DNA of 64,000 nt from Loxodes magnus. Lineage: Eukaryota > Ciliophora > Karyorelictea > Loxodida > Loxodidae. The notes below the pieces were generated by a model, which had not been told where the DNA came from, did not search any database, and saw nothing but the letters and a program-made list of their open reading frames with translations. Where the stretch lies: NCBI GenBank assembly GCA_946699065.1, contig CAMPDV010001214.1:62001-126000 (forward strand), given 5' to 3'. Below, in pieces: positions 51,881-64,000 of this stretch; position 1 is the first letter of the stretch, and every line of letters starts with the position of its first letter. Position numbers and translations under genes: made by a program.

Positions 51881-54390
51881 ATAAGCACCAATTTAAAGTA
51901 AAATAAATGAAAATAATTAAAACTCACTAGTTTTAACTAGCGACTCTTCTTTAATTGATTATAAAAAAGCTTCAAACTCGTAGATAAATCACAGGCAGGC
52001 GCATAAAAACCTCCAAATAAAAGAATTAGAGTTGCTAAAAATCAAATAAGTAAACATAATAATGGATTTATTAAGAAAATTACTAAATATCTGTAGTTAA
52101 AAACTAGAAAATAAGTTCTTACGCGTTCCACTGAAATCACTTCGAAATTCTCTTCATCGTGGACATCAATTTTAGCATCTATTGAAAGAAAAATAAACCT
52201 ATAGGTAGAAAACTAGCTTAGCCACCTAAAATACTTACGCCGAATATTTAAAAAGATCATCCAAAAAATTTTCTCAAAATTAAGATATTATCTAAGACAC
52301 TCCGATCTCTTAAGATATGCTTTCAAATCTGAATTAAATATTAAATAAAAATATACTTTTACAATAGTCAAAAAGTACGTAAAATTTGATTTATTTTTGA
52401 ATAATAGTAACCAGTAATTCGATTAAATTGAATGTAATAAAAAAAGTTAAAAGTAAGACAATAATATTAATTCTGTTAATTCAAAGTATCACTATTTATC
52501 TGATCTTAAGAATTAAAATAAACAACTTTAATAAAATGTTGACCCAATAAATGCAATATAAAATTAAGCAATTAATAATTAATTTAATGAAAATTAGTTT
52601 ATTTAATAAATAAAAGTACTTAAATAGGATATATAGAGACTAATAGATAAGAACTTTTTATTAAATGAAAAATTAGATAGTACAGAAACAAAATACGAAC
52701 TAGAAAAATAAACCTTGATAAATAACTAAGAATCATCAAAAGCATATTATAAAGCATATATTAATAAAATTAATTAGAAATTAAAAAAAAATTAGTTACT
52801 AAAATTTGACTTATAATATTATTAGAAAAAGTTATTGAAAAATAATTAAATATTATAACAGATAAAAAATAACTTATTAATAATTTTAAAGTAGAAGATT
52901 AAATTGAACAATTTCATTAGATAATATTACTTATAAATAATATCTTTCTTTAGTAAAACATAATTAATAACTACTTTTAGAAAATTTTTCAATAAAAATT
53001 TGAGAGGAATTAGTTTTCATTTTAATCCAAAGAGTAAATAAGAATTCATGAATAATCAGTATAAACAACTTATGTCAATTCTAAAGAGATAACTGTTGAA
53101 ACAGATTTTATAATAAAATGTATTGAATAAAGAACTTAAACTAACAATAGAGTTTTTATAAATTAAGAAGCGTAAGCGCAATAGATAAATTAGAAATGGA
53201 CCAAACATAAACTGAAGAATCATAATTATATTCAAAATAGGAATATTTAAAATAATAAATTTCTCTCTACTAATAGTAATTTTCTGGACAACAACACATT
53301 TGGTAACTACTTTAAGAAGTTTGATAATAAAAGGCTAATATTGAACTTGAATTAAACTATATTTTTAATTATAATTAATAACTGAAATCTTAAAATTAAA
53401 AAGTAACTGATTAAGTATAAATATTATAAAGCTAACTTGAAATTTTTAACTTTGAATGAGAAAAGAAATATTCTTAGAAATCGGATTTTTGTAATAATCA
53501 TTAATAGAATCTATAACTTAAAGAATTGGATTATTAAAGCATATTAAGTTCATTACATTTGTAAAAAAATAAGTATATCCAAGAATTTAAAGATGCTTTC
53601 AGATAAACAAAAATACCTTAACTATAGAATGATTACACACAGGTTGAAATTTAATCCAGTGATTAAAAAATTCAAACAATTATTTTGACTTTAGATATGG
53701 CTACTGGAACAGACCTACTACATTTGAATTAAATTTCCTAGTGCGACTATATTGATTCTAAATACATAATAAATAATATGATCAATTAAATGAGTAACTA
53801 ATCAATCGAATCAAAGCTTTTGATAAAGTTGCATAAGAAAAATGTACTTTAATGGAAAATCTGAAATAGAACCAAATTTTTAAGTAGTTAATTTCTTCCA
53901 ATTTAACATTTCTATCCATAAAATTCTGTGAATAATCTTTTTAGATTTTCAACAACTCTCATTCATGAAATCTAAAATAGGATACTTAAGAAATTCTTTG
54001 GAATAAGATTCTATAAATTAATTAAAGATAAAATATCCAGATCCATATTTTCCACCTACTAAATAACATATCAATAAAATGGAAAAAAATTAGGCTTTCA
54101 TAAAAAATTACAATGTTAATTCAAAATAGCTAAGAGACTTTATATTATCTAACTTTTGAAGAAGAACTAATTTCTAAACTATAATTTAAAGCAGATACGT
54201 TGTACTTGACTAAGAACTTGATAAAGGATAGATCGACAGTCAAGTAGTTAAAATTAACATTGATAAGAGATTATTAAAGATATATAGCAGAAAATATCTC
54301 TATATTATAATTTAATTTTATGACTAAAATAAATAACATTAAAAAAATAGGTTCATCTTGAAATCAGTGGACAAAAAAAGAAATTTTAAT
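51881..54390. other. A-rich interval, possible LINE 5' region or ORF1
   Basis: It lies directly upstream of the endonuclease ORF on the same strand. Short segments look protein-like on the plus strand (FLLNEKLDSTETKYELEKQT; NFLDNNTFGNYFKKFDNKR; NEKRNILRNRIF), in different frames. UGA frequency in the best frame is no lower than expected by chance, so I do not call a CDS. Confidence 0.35.
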
Positions 54391-56300
54391 TTATGAACCT
54401 GGGTGGAAAAGAGGCTCTTAACTAAATCAACTAGGAAAAAAAATTATTTTAGATCAAGATAATCACTAAAGAGAAGTAGCGTCAATCAAATTAAGATTGG
54501 ATATGTCATCATAAATGGATTAGCAAGTAAACTATATAAAATAGAAGAATTCATAAGAGAAAATAATATTGACATTTTTCAATTAATGAAACTTGGTAAA
54601 AACAAGATTTCCATCCAATATTAATATAAGGTTATAAGACTTATTACAAAAATTCAGGAAAAGGAGGAGTGTATGTCTAGTTATTAAAGAAGAACTCAAT
54701 AGTACTGAAGAAACTAATATAATTGATGTATCCTAGAATCAATAATCATAGCCAAACTAGATAATATATTTATTACGTTCTGTTACATGCCAGATAATAG
54801 CTAAAATGAGAACATAAAAGACCAAGCATATGACTATATTAATTTGCTACTTAATCAATTTCCAAATAGCCCACATATTCTAATGGGAGATTTCAATGCT
54901 CCCCTATAAGATTATGGAGATAATCCTAATAATGACTATGGTAATACAAACAGATTCTAGGAATTTCTTATTCAGAAGTATCTTGAAATAGTAAATAATA
55001 TGAACAGCAACACTTGCATACATAAAGGAACATATTTTATGTATTACAATGACTATATTGTAATAAATAATCACCTGAATATTAATCAATTTGAAAACTT
55101 CTAGGTTCATTATAACTAACTATTTACTGATCACATACCAATTACGGTAAATTTTCTCTTCAACACAATTCTCTATTTGGACATAATTACCTAAAGAAAA
55201 TATAAAATTAGCAGGCTACAAGACCCTATTGACAGATAAAAATATTAAGAATCTTTTTTTTGAAACTTATAATGAATTTTTCAAATTGATAGGAATAATT
55301 TAGAGGATTAATACTAATGTATTAAACGCAATATATAATATAATGCAGATGTAATATTAGGTTCATTTATTCCAGACCCTAAATATAATAAACTTACAAA
55401 AGACCTCATGAAGAAGTATATTGAAGTTAAAAGAGCTAATCAAGTATATAAAGAAACTCACACGTAGTTTGGAAGAATTAATTAATAAGTAATTCCCTTT
55501 TTAAGAACAATTGGTAAGAAGGATATTAATATAGAGATTAAGTAACAAAACTATCTGAATGTTACGAAATAGATATTAATAATTAGGAATATAGTAGTAG
55601 CTTTAATACTTTTACAAAATATATTAAAAGTAAGATTCAACATTAATTTTATGAAGTAACTATTAAAAGACTAAAAAGAATGACCACTGTAAAGTTATTT
55701 ATAGAATAATTAGAATAATAATAATAATTCCCGTAAATTACCTATCCAAAACTAAATAAATAGTATCGAAAAGAAATAATTAGTATATACAAACTCAGAA
55801 CCTGAAGTTACAATTCTCGCAAGGATCTTTAAGACAGACATTATTTAGTTGAGAATTCCCATTGTATGTGTGGAGATTTGATTAATTTGAACATATTCTG
55901 GAATGCGATTGCTATATAGATATGCGAGAATGGTTAATAGCAAAAATTGGAAAATGCGACATTAGAAAATTAATAACCTATGACAAAATTATATCAATTA
56001 ATTTCCAAAAAACAAATTAGAATACATTTATCTGCAAATTAAAATTTTTCATAGGATGTTACTTAAAAGGAGATTAGAATTATTCGAATTAGAAAAAAAA
56101 CTTATAATAAGAAAGTTCTGAGACTAAGGGTAAAGAAGCGAAAGAGCAAAATAAAGATGAAGAGAATAATGAAAATAAGGAAGGAAAAGAAGAACAAGAA
56201 GAAAAAGATGAGCAAGTGGAAGATTACAATGAATAAACTGATAACGAAGATAATAAAGCTGAAGAAGAAGATGAAGTAGAAAGTTTTTGAGTTGAAAAAC
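54391..56300 (+). CDS. LINE ORF2 with endonuclease and knuckle, RT core missing
   Basis: The AP-endonuclease domain reads IKIGYVIINGLASKLYKIEE, NETWQKQDFHPILIQGYKTY, HILMGDFNAP (near 54874-54903) and LFTDHIPITVNFLF (near 55120-55155). Conserved NGL, ETW, GDFN and DH residues are present. RT motifs are absent: by about 55610 the sequence is already thumb/C-terminal (KLRTQSYNSRKDL, CMCGD, EHILECDCYIDMREWLI), with an acidic E/K/N tail at 56130-56290. The layout is therefore ORF2 with an internal deletion, plus several 1-nt shifts (near 54590, 54720 and 55880). In LINEs this nuclease nicks the target to prime reverse transcription. This copy is inactive. Confidence 0.8.
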
Positions 56301-58559
56301 TTTAAAAAAACATTATAACAACTTTAATTGAAGGAAGTAATTCCAACAATGAAAAGATGTCTCAAGACTCTTTTAGTTAAATTTGAATTTAAGAACAACA
56401 TGTGTAAGAGAAGGATTTAGATTAGCTATCTATAATTAAATATTGCACTAGTGTTGGGAATACTAGTTGATTTTTGCCTTTCATTATAATATCAGTAATG
56501 CTAGCTCCAATTTAACAAAAAAAATTCTACTTAGTAAAAAGATAAAAATTACACCATTTAATCTTTATTCTCAAAATCAGAGCAAAGAAATAAATCTGAA
56601 GTAAGATAACTATTTATTAAAAATTAAGAGTTGTCAAGATAATCAAAATCTTGCTTACTTATGAATATTTGCAAATAGATATTATAATTGATGATTTCAA
56701 AGAGTTTAATAAGCATAGCAATATTTAAATAAAAATGTTTATTCTAAGAATGCCTTTAAAGAATGCAGTCATGTCAACAGTAAAAAGATTTGCTAAATTA
56801 ATAAAATATATATAAAACATTTTCTCTTTAATAATATACGCTAAATACAATAGATATCTAATTTAAGAAACTATTTCAATCTAAAAACTAATTACTTATA
56901 CATATAATTTTTAATATGAACTGAATCATCGATATATCAAATTCAATTTAATAAACTTTGCTTAAGTAAATAGGAATTTGATACATTTGAGTACATTTTC
57001 AAGTGTAATCTTTTTACAAATATTTAAAATTTTTTTAATAAACTTAAAATAATTAATGGAAAATAGTGTAAAAAACTTTTTTTATATGATTAAACTATAT
57101 GAAATCGTTTTCAAAAGATAAGATAATTAAATTAAATAAGTACATAAAAATATTTAAATAATATTTAGAAGACCATTAGAGATTTTAAGAACTAGAGTAA
57201 ATAGAAAATAGATTATATTAAAAACCCATAAACAGATTTAATGAGCTTAAAAATTCTTTATCAAGAGGAGAGTGAAAGAGAATCATGAATGAAATATAGA
57301 AACTTTTAAATTTAGCGTAATTTGCATGGTTAAATGCCAATAATTATAAAATTATGTCTCAATATTTAAAATATTTAAACTCTTATAGTTTATTATTATT
57401 ACTTATTATTTAAACTTTTAAATAGTGAATAAGATTTTTAAATTATTTTAATAATTATCATTTATTTTATTATTTTTAAGCTAAAATATGAAAATTTTCT
57501 AATATAATTCTTGATATATATCAATAATAAAAATGATAGGATAAATAAAATTTAATCTTTTAGCATTTATAATATTAAAGGATAGTTTTAGTTAAAATAT
57601 GTTTTTAAATAAAAGAAATAAAGTAATTTAATTATAGTTAAATATTTTATGTAAGTATAATTTTCTTATTATTAGCAAATTAATAATAATGACTTATATT
57701 TAAATTTCTTTAACTAACAATGATAAAATAATTAATTTACCATAATTATATTAAGTTTAATTAAATTTGATATATAAATTAATAATTTATACTTAACTTT
57801 AAAATATAATAAAAGTTAGTTAAGATTATTATTATAATTACTTATATTACTTAGAACTAAAAATTATACATTCATTAAATTTATAATTATTGATAATTCT
57901 TTATTAATTTTATTTTATAAAGTTATCTCTAAAGATATGTTTAACTATATTTACTTTTTAATTTACTAAATTATTGTTTTAATTATTGTAGACATTAATT
58001 ATCAAATGTGAACTTTTATATTTTTATAATCTAGTAATCAAATGCTTATTCTTAACCAATTATTTAAAACTCATATCAAAATTATGAAAAGCATCCTCTT
58101 TATTAGTTTTAAATTGATACAAAGATAATTAATTCTATCTAAGCATATAATTATTTAATTATTTGATATAGTATTTTTAATATTAATATCTTACTATTAT
58201 AAAGGATTATTTTAAACTATATTTTGCTATCATTTAGAATTTTATATTATTAAAGTAATAAAGCTAAAGTTCTCTTTAGTTTACTTAAAACTTAAATTCC
58301 TTTTAGATATTTCTTCCTTTATATTATCTATGTTTTATTAATTATAGTTAAATAAAGAGTTCTTTAAATGGCTTCATTAGCAATTTAATTAGTTTTTAGA
58401 ACTTAAATTTTAATATTTATTTATAAAAATAAATGGTATAAATTTAAGCTATTTAGTAATAATATTTCAATTTAATAATAGAGTTATTGTATGAAACTGT
58501 TTATTTAAATTTTAAATTAAAAGAGTTTTTTGAAATCTATAACTGCATGAATTGCTTCC
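56301..58559. other. AT-rich interval without recognisable gene
   Basis: The left edge contains the LINE 3' region (to about 56400, homologous to the 25380-25435 segment). The remainder is featureless AT-rich DNA. Confidence 0.45.
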
Positions 58560-60790
58560 TTCAATTATAGACATTAGTAAATGTTTTTAATGCTTTTTAA
58601 TATAATCTTGATCTCATCAATTTTTAATTACTCTTGTTATAGTCTCTCTTTTATGTCTTCCTTTTTTACTTTTTTCATTTCTAAAAATCTAATCTTCTTG
58701 ATATAAGTTACTTGTGAAATACTTTTATTTATAAATCTAAATATCCCAAATAAGACTTTGGAAAGAAGTTTATAAGTATTTAATCATATATTATAAAGCG
58801 TCTTAAGTCATAATACCCAATCTTTTACGATAGTCAATCTCTTGTATTAGAATAGTATATGCATCTAAAAATGTGCTAAATTTTACCATACTCTCCACAC
58901 ATACAGTAGGGATTATCAATAGGATAATAACAAGCTTAAAGATCTTTTAGAAAATTAAAAGATTGGGTTCTAAGCTTATATATACTGATAATTTCTTGTC
59001 TAAATTATTTGTTCAATTTAGTGTAAGTAATTACTAGAATTGGTTAAGATACGAAATTGTTTAGTATATATTTTAGCTTTTTTCATTCTCTTAAACTTTT
59101 GAGTAGCTGTATTATAGAAATATTATTGTATTTTGTCTCTTATATATTTAGTAAAAATTTTTTAATTTGTACTAATCTTAGAATTCTACTGATCGATACT
59201 ATAGAGGTCTGATAATTGCTAAACTTGATCATAGCATTGAAATCCTTTTTTTCAGTTGGTAATGAAAAGAGAGCCTATTGTCGACGTTGGAAAATCAATA
59301 TTTTCTTATTTAATTTTATAATAGAATTTAAAAAACTTTATTGCCATAATGTGTTTGAAAGATAACCAGTTTAAATCTATGAAGCATAACTTATTTATGT
59401 GCTTAAAGTGCTTTTCTTGAAATCATTCTCATATTTGATTCAATTCTATTCAAAACTCAAGTTATTCCTCTCTGAATACACCATGGTACTAGTTCTCTCC
59501 ATATTCTGCTTTAGGTAATGTAAAAAGTCTGCATAAAGTTTTAAAATGCCAAGAAATCACATTCTTATATCTCATAAGTTAAAAACAGCTTTTTCATTGC
59601 AACTAAATACTTGATCACGACTTCTCTACAATGAGAATTAAAATTCTTCTTCTAATGTAGCATTACATCTAAATATGTTACTTGTTCCTTTTAAATAATT
59701 GGTTAATTATCTAATCATAAATTTAAATTTTATTATTTCTAATGTTTCTTTAAAATTTAGATTCATTCAGATTTGATAAATTTGATCTTTAATTGAGTTT
59801 ATGTAAAAATGCTTACCTTTAGCACGTTTCCGATAGTTATCAATTATTTGTTATATTATTCAAATTTATTAAGTTGTTTATCTAAATTTTATAAATCCCA
59901 TTTATGTAGGGTGAATCAAATTTCTCTAATAAAGCAGATTGCAAATTCTTTTTGTTAAAGCTTTATCATATAGTTTTATAATAATATTAATAAGAGAAAC
60001 AGGTAGTCAGTTTTTCCAGTCATCTTTGATTCCTTTTTAAATATTGAAATTATCACCGATATATTTAATTCCTAAGGGATTCTTCCAAGTCTTAGCATAT
60101 TATTCAGAAAAGAGTGAAGAATTATTATCAAATATTATCCACCATATTTCAGAAATTCACCTTTTATTCGAGCTGAAAAAGCTGCTTTTCCATTCGTAAT
60201 TTCTTTATAATTTCTTGTATGTTAAAAAGATAAAATCCTAATAAATATGAGAGTTGATAATCTTTAATTTCTTAAATACTATCTTATATTTTATCTATTT
60301 TTTAATTACTAAGATTTATTTATTATTTAGTTAGATTAGAATGTTTGTTAAAAATAAATTCTCCCATGAATCAATGGATTTATTTTTGATTTCTTAATTA
60401 AAGTTCATTTCATTATTTTTTTAGGGTTTTTAATATTCTTAGTATGTGAAAATATTTCTTTAGCATCTCCATTTAGAAGTAAAAGTTTCTTTTTTGCTTT
60501 GTTTTTTCAAAATTTCACAAATTAGAATTGAAGTCATTCAGAATGTCGTTTCACTTTTTCATGAATATTAGTTACTTATTAGTTTATTCTTCCAGATATA
60601 ATGTATACTTCTTATATACTGAGTTAGCCCTTTTAGGCCTAAATATTTCTTAATAAGGTCTCGAGAAATTTGTTATAAATTGAGTCTGGAATAAAGGATC
60701 CTAATGTTTAATCAGCATTTTATTAGATTTTATTTTTGATAAATTTATATTAAACTTCAAGATTATCTTAATCTATCTAAAAGAATTCTA
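58560..60790 (-). CDS. LINE ORF2: pre-RT linker, RT part and knuckle, internally deleted
   Basis: Minus strand from 60720: GSFIPDSIYNKFLETLLRN, EKVKRHSEWLQFQFVKFWKN and KAAFSARIKGEFLKYG form the linker before RT. RT follows after one 1-nt shift near 60030: ISIFKKG, DDWKNWLPVSLIN, KLYDKALTKRIC and LIHPTQMGFIKF. The catalytic ADD core is missing (deleted between about 59880 and 59760). The remainder continues as the thumb, a segment equivalent to ISWHFKTL, the PYCMCGE knuckle near 58900, and the 3' end near 58560. In-frame TGAs at 60536, 60509 and 60407 (5' bases) fall at likely Trp sites. Its 5' end abuts repeat copy C head to head. Confidence 0.8.
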
Positions 60791-63700
60791 GATAAGTTTG
60801 CAGAAAAAATTCTAAATATTTTTGACAATTTATTGCATCTTATAACCTATTTATTTTATATTTCCTCAAATTCTTGCTCATCTTCAATTAATCTCATATA
60901 AAATTAAGTTTTGTTTTATAAATCAATTTGCAGGAAAAAATTTTCATTTTAAACTATAATATCATCTTATTACTGTTTATCTTATAAAAGAATTGTTTTA
61001 ATAATTAAGTTTTTATCTTTAAATAATCTAGCAATTTTCAGTTGATATCATACTTTATGAATAAATATAATTACAATCTTTAAAACATTAATAAAATAGA
61101 TAAATGAACAATAAATAATGACTATTTAATTAGAAAATGAATATGAAAACATTTTAATTTAATTTCTTGATAAGATATTTTAAATTTAAATAAGTGCTTA
61201 ATCTTTTAAAACTCATATTTATTAAACCACTTTAAATATTATTATGCTTTGAATATTTAGTATCTTAAATTAAAAAATACTAAATTATATATTAAAGCAA
61301 GCATTTATTAAAGGAATGCTTATATTATAAATTATAATTTAGTTGTCTAATCATTTAGAATAAAACTAGCTCATTATTAAGGTTATTTATGAAATTGTGT
61401 ACTATTACCATTATTGGCTTAGTAGAAACTTTGCTTTTTATTATGCTATATATGTTTCTTTTTATATTGTACGAAATATTTCCCATTTTTTATAGATATA
61501 ATTATAATAGTTATTAACTTACACTTTGTATATTATTTTAATTATACAAAAGATTAAAGCTTTTAACCTTTTTTGATATAATCAAAACTATATTGATTTC
61601 TTAATTATTTACACTTTCATTTTGCTAATTCTTATTATTTAATATTAGAATATAATTTTATTCTTATTTTAGATGGAATATAAGATAATTTACAAGAAAG
61701 TTAAGATTTTTATAATTTTGCATATATTCAAATTATTTATATAGTTTACTAGCAAATGCTTTTATATGATAAATAATCAATCTATTTTTTAAAAAACTTT
61801 CAACTTTAATAAAATAGCTTCATTAGAAATTCAAATTTTAAGATTAATAAATAAAATCGATTTTCTATATACATAGTAGATATATTCAAGTTGCTTAAAA
61901 TCAGAAAGTTTATCTTTAAAGCTTTTCTTTTAATATTACAGAATGAGAAAAATTTTAAAGAGAAAAAATATTTAATATAGCAATTTTTCTTAAAAACTTG
62001 TTTTCCTCTTCTAAATTAGCATCTTTTCGCAAACTAAAAACAGATAGTTAGTCGTAGTAAGCTCTTTTCAAAACTCTTTTACTAATCTTAAATTTTTAAT
62101 ATTTTTATAATTATTATAATAAAGCAGAATATTTTTAAACTTGATTAATAAATTTTTGTTTCTATATTTATATAGTTAGGTTAGATACATTATTTAGATC
62201 CTTGTTTAATTACTTTTTTTAGATTCTTTGTAAATTGGCCTAAAATTTATTATTACAGATGCATTATACCTCATTTTTTCTACTTGATTGATCATATTTT
62301 TATAAAGAGATTTTTTAGCTCTTTTTAGATTAGTTATTTTTAAAATTCGCAATATCTATTAAAAAGGTAGTTTTAAGCCCTCTTATAGAAAATTTTTTTA
62401 ACTAATTTATTTCTTCCTAAAATTGTAATTTATTTTTTTATATTTACTTCTTAAAAGTTATTTAAAAAACTTTTCAAATCTTTTAAAATTCTATCCCTTT
62501 AAGAAAAGGATTTATCCATCCCGAAAATCTTTTGTAGCGAAAAAAGGATAATTTTTTCACGATTTCATAGTTTATTTTATTATATCTCCTTTTTCTTGAG
62601 ATCCTTTTCATTTAAGTAAATTCTTATAATATTAATAATATTAAAAATTTTTAAAACAAATTTTTTCATTTACTCAAAAAGATGTTCAAAATTAAAAATA
62701 GTATTTTTCCAAAGCATAAACAATAAATGTTTTTTATAATTTCAAACATAATTAACCTTATCAAAAATATACTTTTAAATAAAAAAGAAAAAAAGTTTTG
62801 ATGAAATTTTTTCAAAAAATTTTCTTAAAAACAAAAAAATTTATAATCCAATCGGAAACGAAAAATATTAAACTTAAATATTAAAATTTTATAATATCAA
62901 TAAATAATTAATAATTAATAATAATAATAATTAATAATAAATAATCATAATAATCAATCATAAAAAATAAATAATAAAAAAACAAAATTTAATTTAATTT
63001 AATTTAAAATACTTAATTAAAATTTTTTAATTAAAAATAAAGATTATAAACTTACTTTACCATAATAAATAATATTTTAACCACTTCACAAAAAAAATGA
63101 AAATTTATACTCAACTTGAAATTTTTACAAAATCTAAAAATAAATCCATAAAATTTTATAGCATAAATTTAAACTTAAACTTATTATACGTCTTCATTTA
63201 ACAAAATTATATTTTAAATATTTTTAAACATTACCACTTTAAATCAACATACCTCACTAATTTCTATAACCTATCACTCAACCTTTTTTTTAAACCAAGA
63301 ATATTTAACAATATAACAAATTTTAAATAAATAAAAAAAAACTTCATAAAACTAAAAACATTATTAACATTAAACATTCATTTAAATGCATTACCAATAT
63401 CTTATATTTAATCGTAAAATTAAATTAAGTCAAATCATAAGTTACTCAACTCGAAACTCTCCACTTTCTTATCGTATTGTCCCATCCTCCCGATACCAAC
63501 CATCTATTATCAACACTCAATGCTATAGAATTTATTGATTCTGCATGCCCTTATAAAGTCTAGATACACTCACCCTTATCAAAGTTCCATATCTTGATTG
63601 TTTTATCATCAGAACCAGAAAATATAACACTTGAATCAACACTTAACTGAATACTTGATACATAACTTGAGTGACCTTGAAGAGTACGAATACACTAACC

Positions 63701-64000
63701 AGAAGAGAAGTCCCATATCTTAATAGTCCTGTCAACAGAACCCGATATTATATACCTGATATCCTTAGACACTATCACCGATCTAACTGATTATAAATGC
63801 CCAGTAAGAGTTCGTACAAGCTGACCAGTCTAGAAATCCCAAATCTTTATAGTTTTATCACAAGATCCCGATATAATATATCTAGAGTCATAGGAGATTA
63901 CTACCGAGTTAACTCTAGAAGTATGCCCAGTCAAAGTTCTTTGGAGATCACCATTGAGGAAATTTCAGATCTTTATGGTATTGTCATAAGATCCTGATAC
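60790..64000 (+). repeat. Large WD40-bearing repeat, copy C, cut by window end
   Basis: Matches copy A from its left end (gataagtttgcag) through the spacer to inside the WD40 gene. A roughly 580-bp block present in copy A (about 2215-3100) is missing at about 62840, so the copy carries an internal deletion including the tandem subrepeats. Confidence 0.85.
63446..64000 (-). CDS. WD40-repeat protein, copy C, 5' part outside window
   Basis: TGA stop at 63448-63446. The last four to five blades are readable (equivalents of TIKIWDF, GH..SVLSV and the C-terminal RKW-SS). UGA is present at the KI-UGA-NF site near 63962-63967, as in copies A, B and D. The start and intron lie beyond the window. Confidence 0.8.

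Noticed and set aside
52400-54390. Long plus-strand open frame running into the endonuclease ORF as an ORF1-ORF2 fusion
   Set aside because: If UGA is sense no frame closes, and the UGA density here is what chance gives in this base composition.

Overview
The window is very AT-rich eukaryotic DNA from a ciliate that reads UAA and UAG as glutamine. This is directly visible: a reverse transcriptase reads GVMQGSS with Q encoded by TAA, and WD40 repeats read through in-frame TAA/TAG. Two further signs narrow it down. UGA recurs in frame at positions where the protein family has tryptophan (7 times in one WD40 gene alone), yet UGA also seems to end genes. Spliceosomal introns are only 22-23 nt. 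Together this fits the karyorelictean nuclear code (UAR = Gln, UGA = Trp or stop by context; Loxodes-like) better than Tetrahymena or Paramecium. That assignment is inference. When UGA is sense no reading frame ever closes, so open frames alone prove nothing here; calls rest on family motifs, paralogues or non-random composition.

Layout. A segment of up to about 7.2 kb carrying a small WD40-repeat gene occurs four times: copy A (about 155-7410), copy B (about 23325-31978), copy D (inverted, about 47860-51580) and copy C (60790 to the window end). Each copy touches debris of a non-LTR (LINE-like) retrotransposon. In copy B a 5'-truncated LINE (23501-25466) sits between perfect 20-bp target-site duplications. 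Further LINE pieces lie at 1-165, 47225-47800, 51631-51880, 54391-56300 and 58560-60790. Together they cover an AP-endonuclease domain, a reverse transcriptase, a C-terminal Cys/His knuckle and an acidic tail.

Between the repeats lie a family of hydrophilic coiled-coil proteins resembling LINE ORF1 (best at 22310-23116 and 40211-41023, with related or possible members elsewhere), a Pif1-like helicase relic (11230-12960, minus), a pentapeptide-repeat/WD40 gene (19390-20480, minus), and a short cluster of apparently unique genes at 32.0-34.2 kb. The clearest of these is a complete fatty-acid-hydroxylase-superfamily gene with a 23-nt intron.

Other features are a 1.78-kb (ATT)n array that interrupts an ORF1-like gene, two copies of a tRNA-Lys(CUU)-derived pseudogene, and a roughly 275-bp GC-richer island with several perfect hairpins that may be a structured RNA. 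The remaining 300-bp-plus stretches are AT-rich with nothing I can name.
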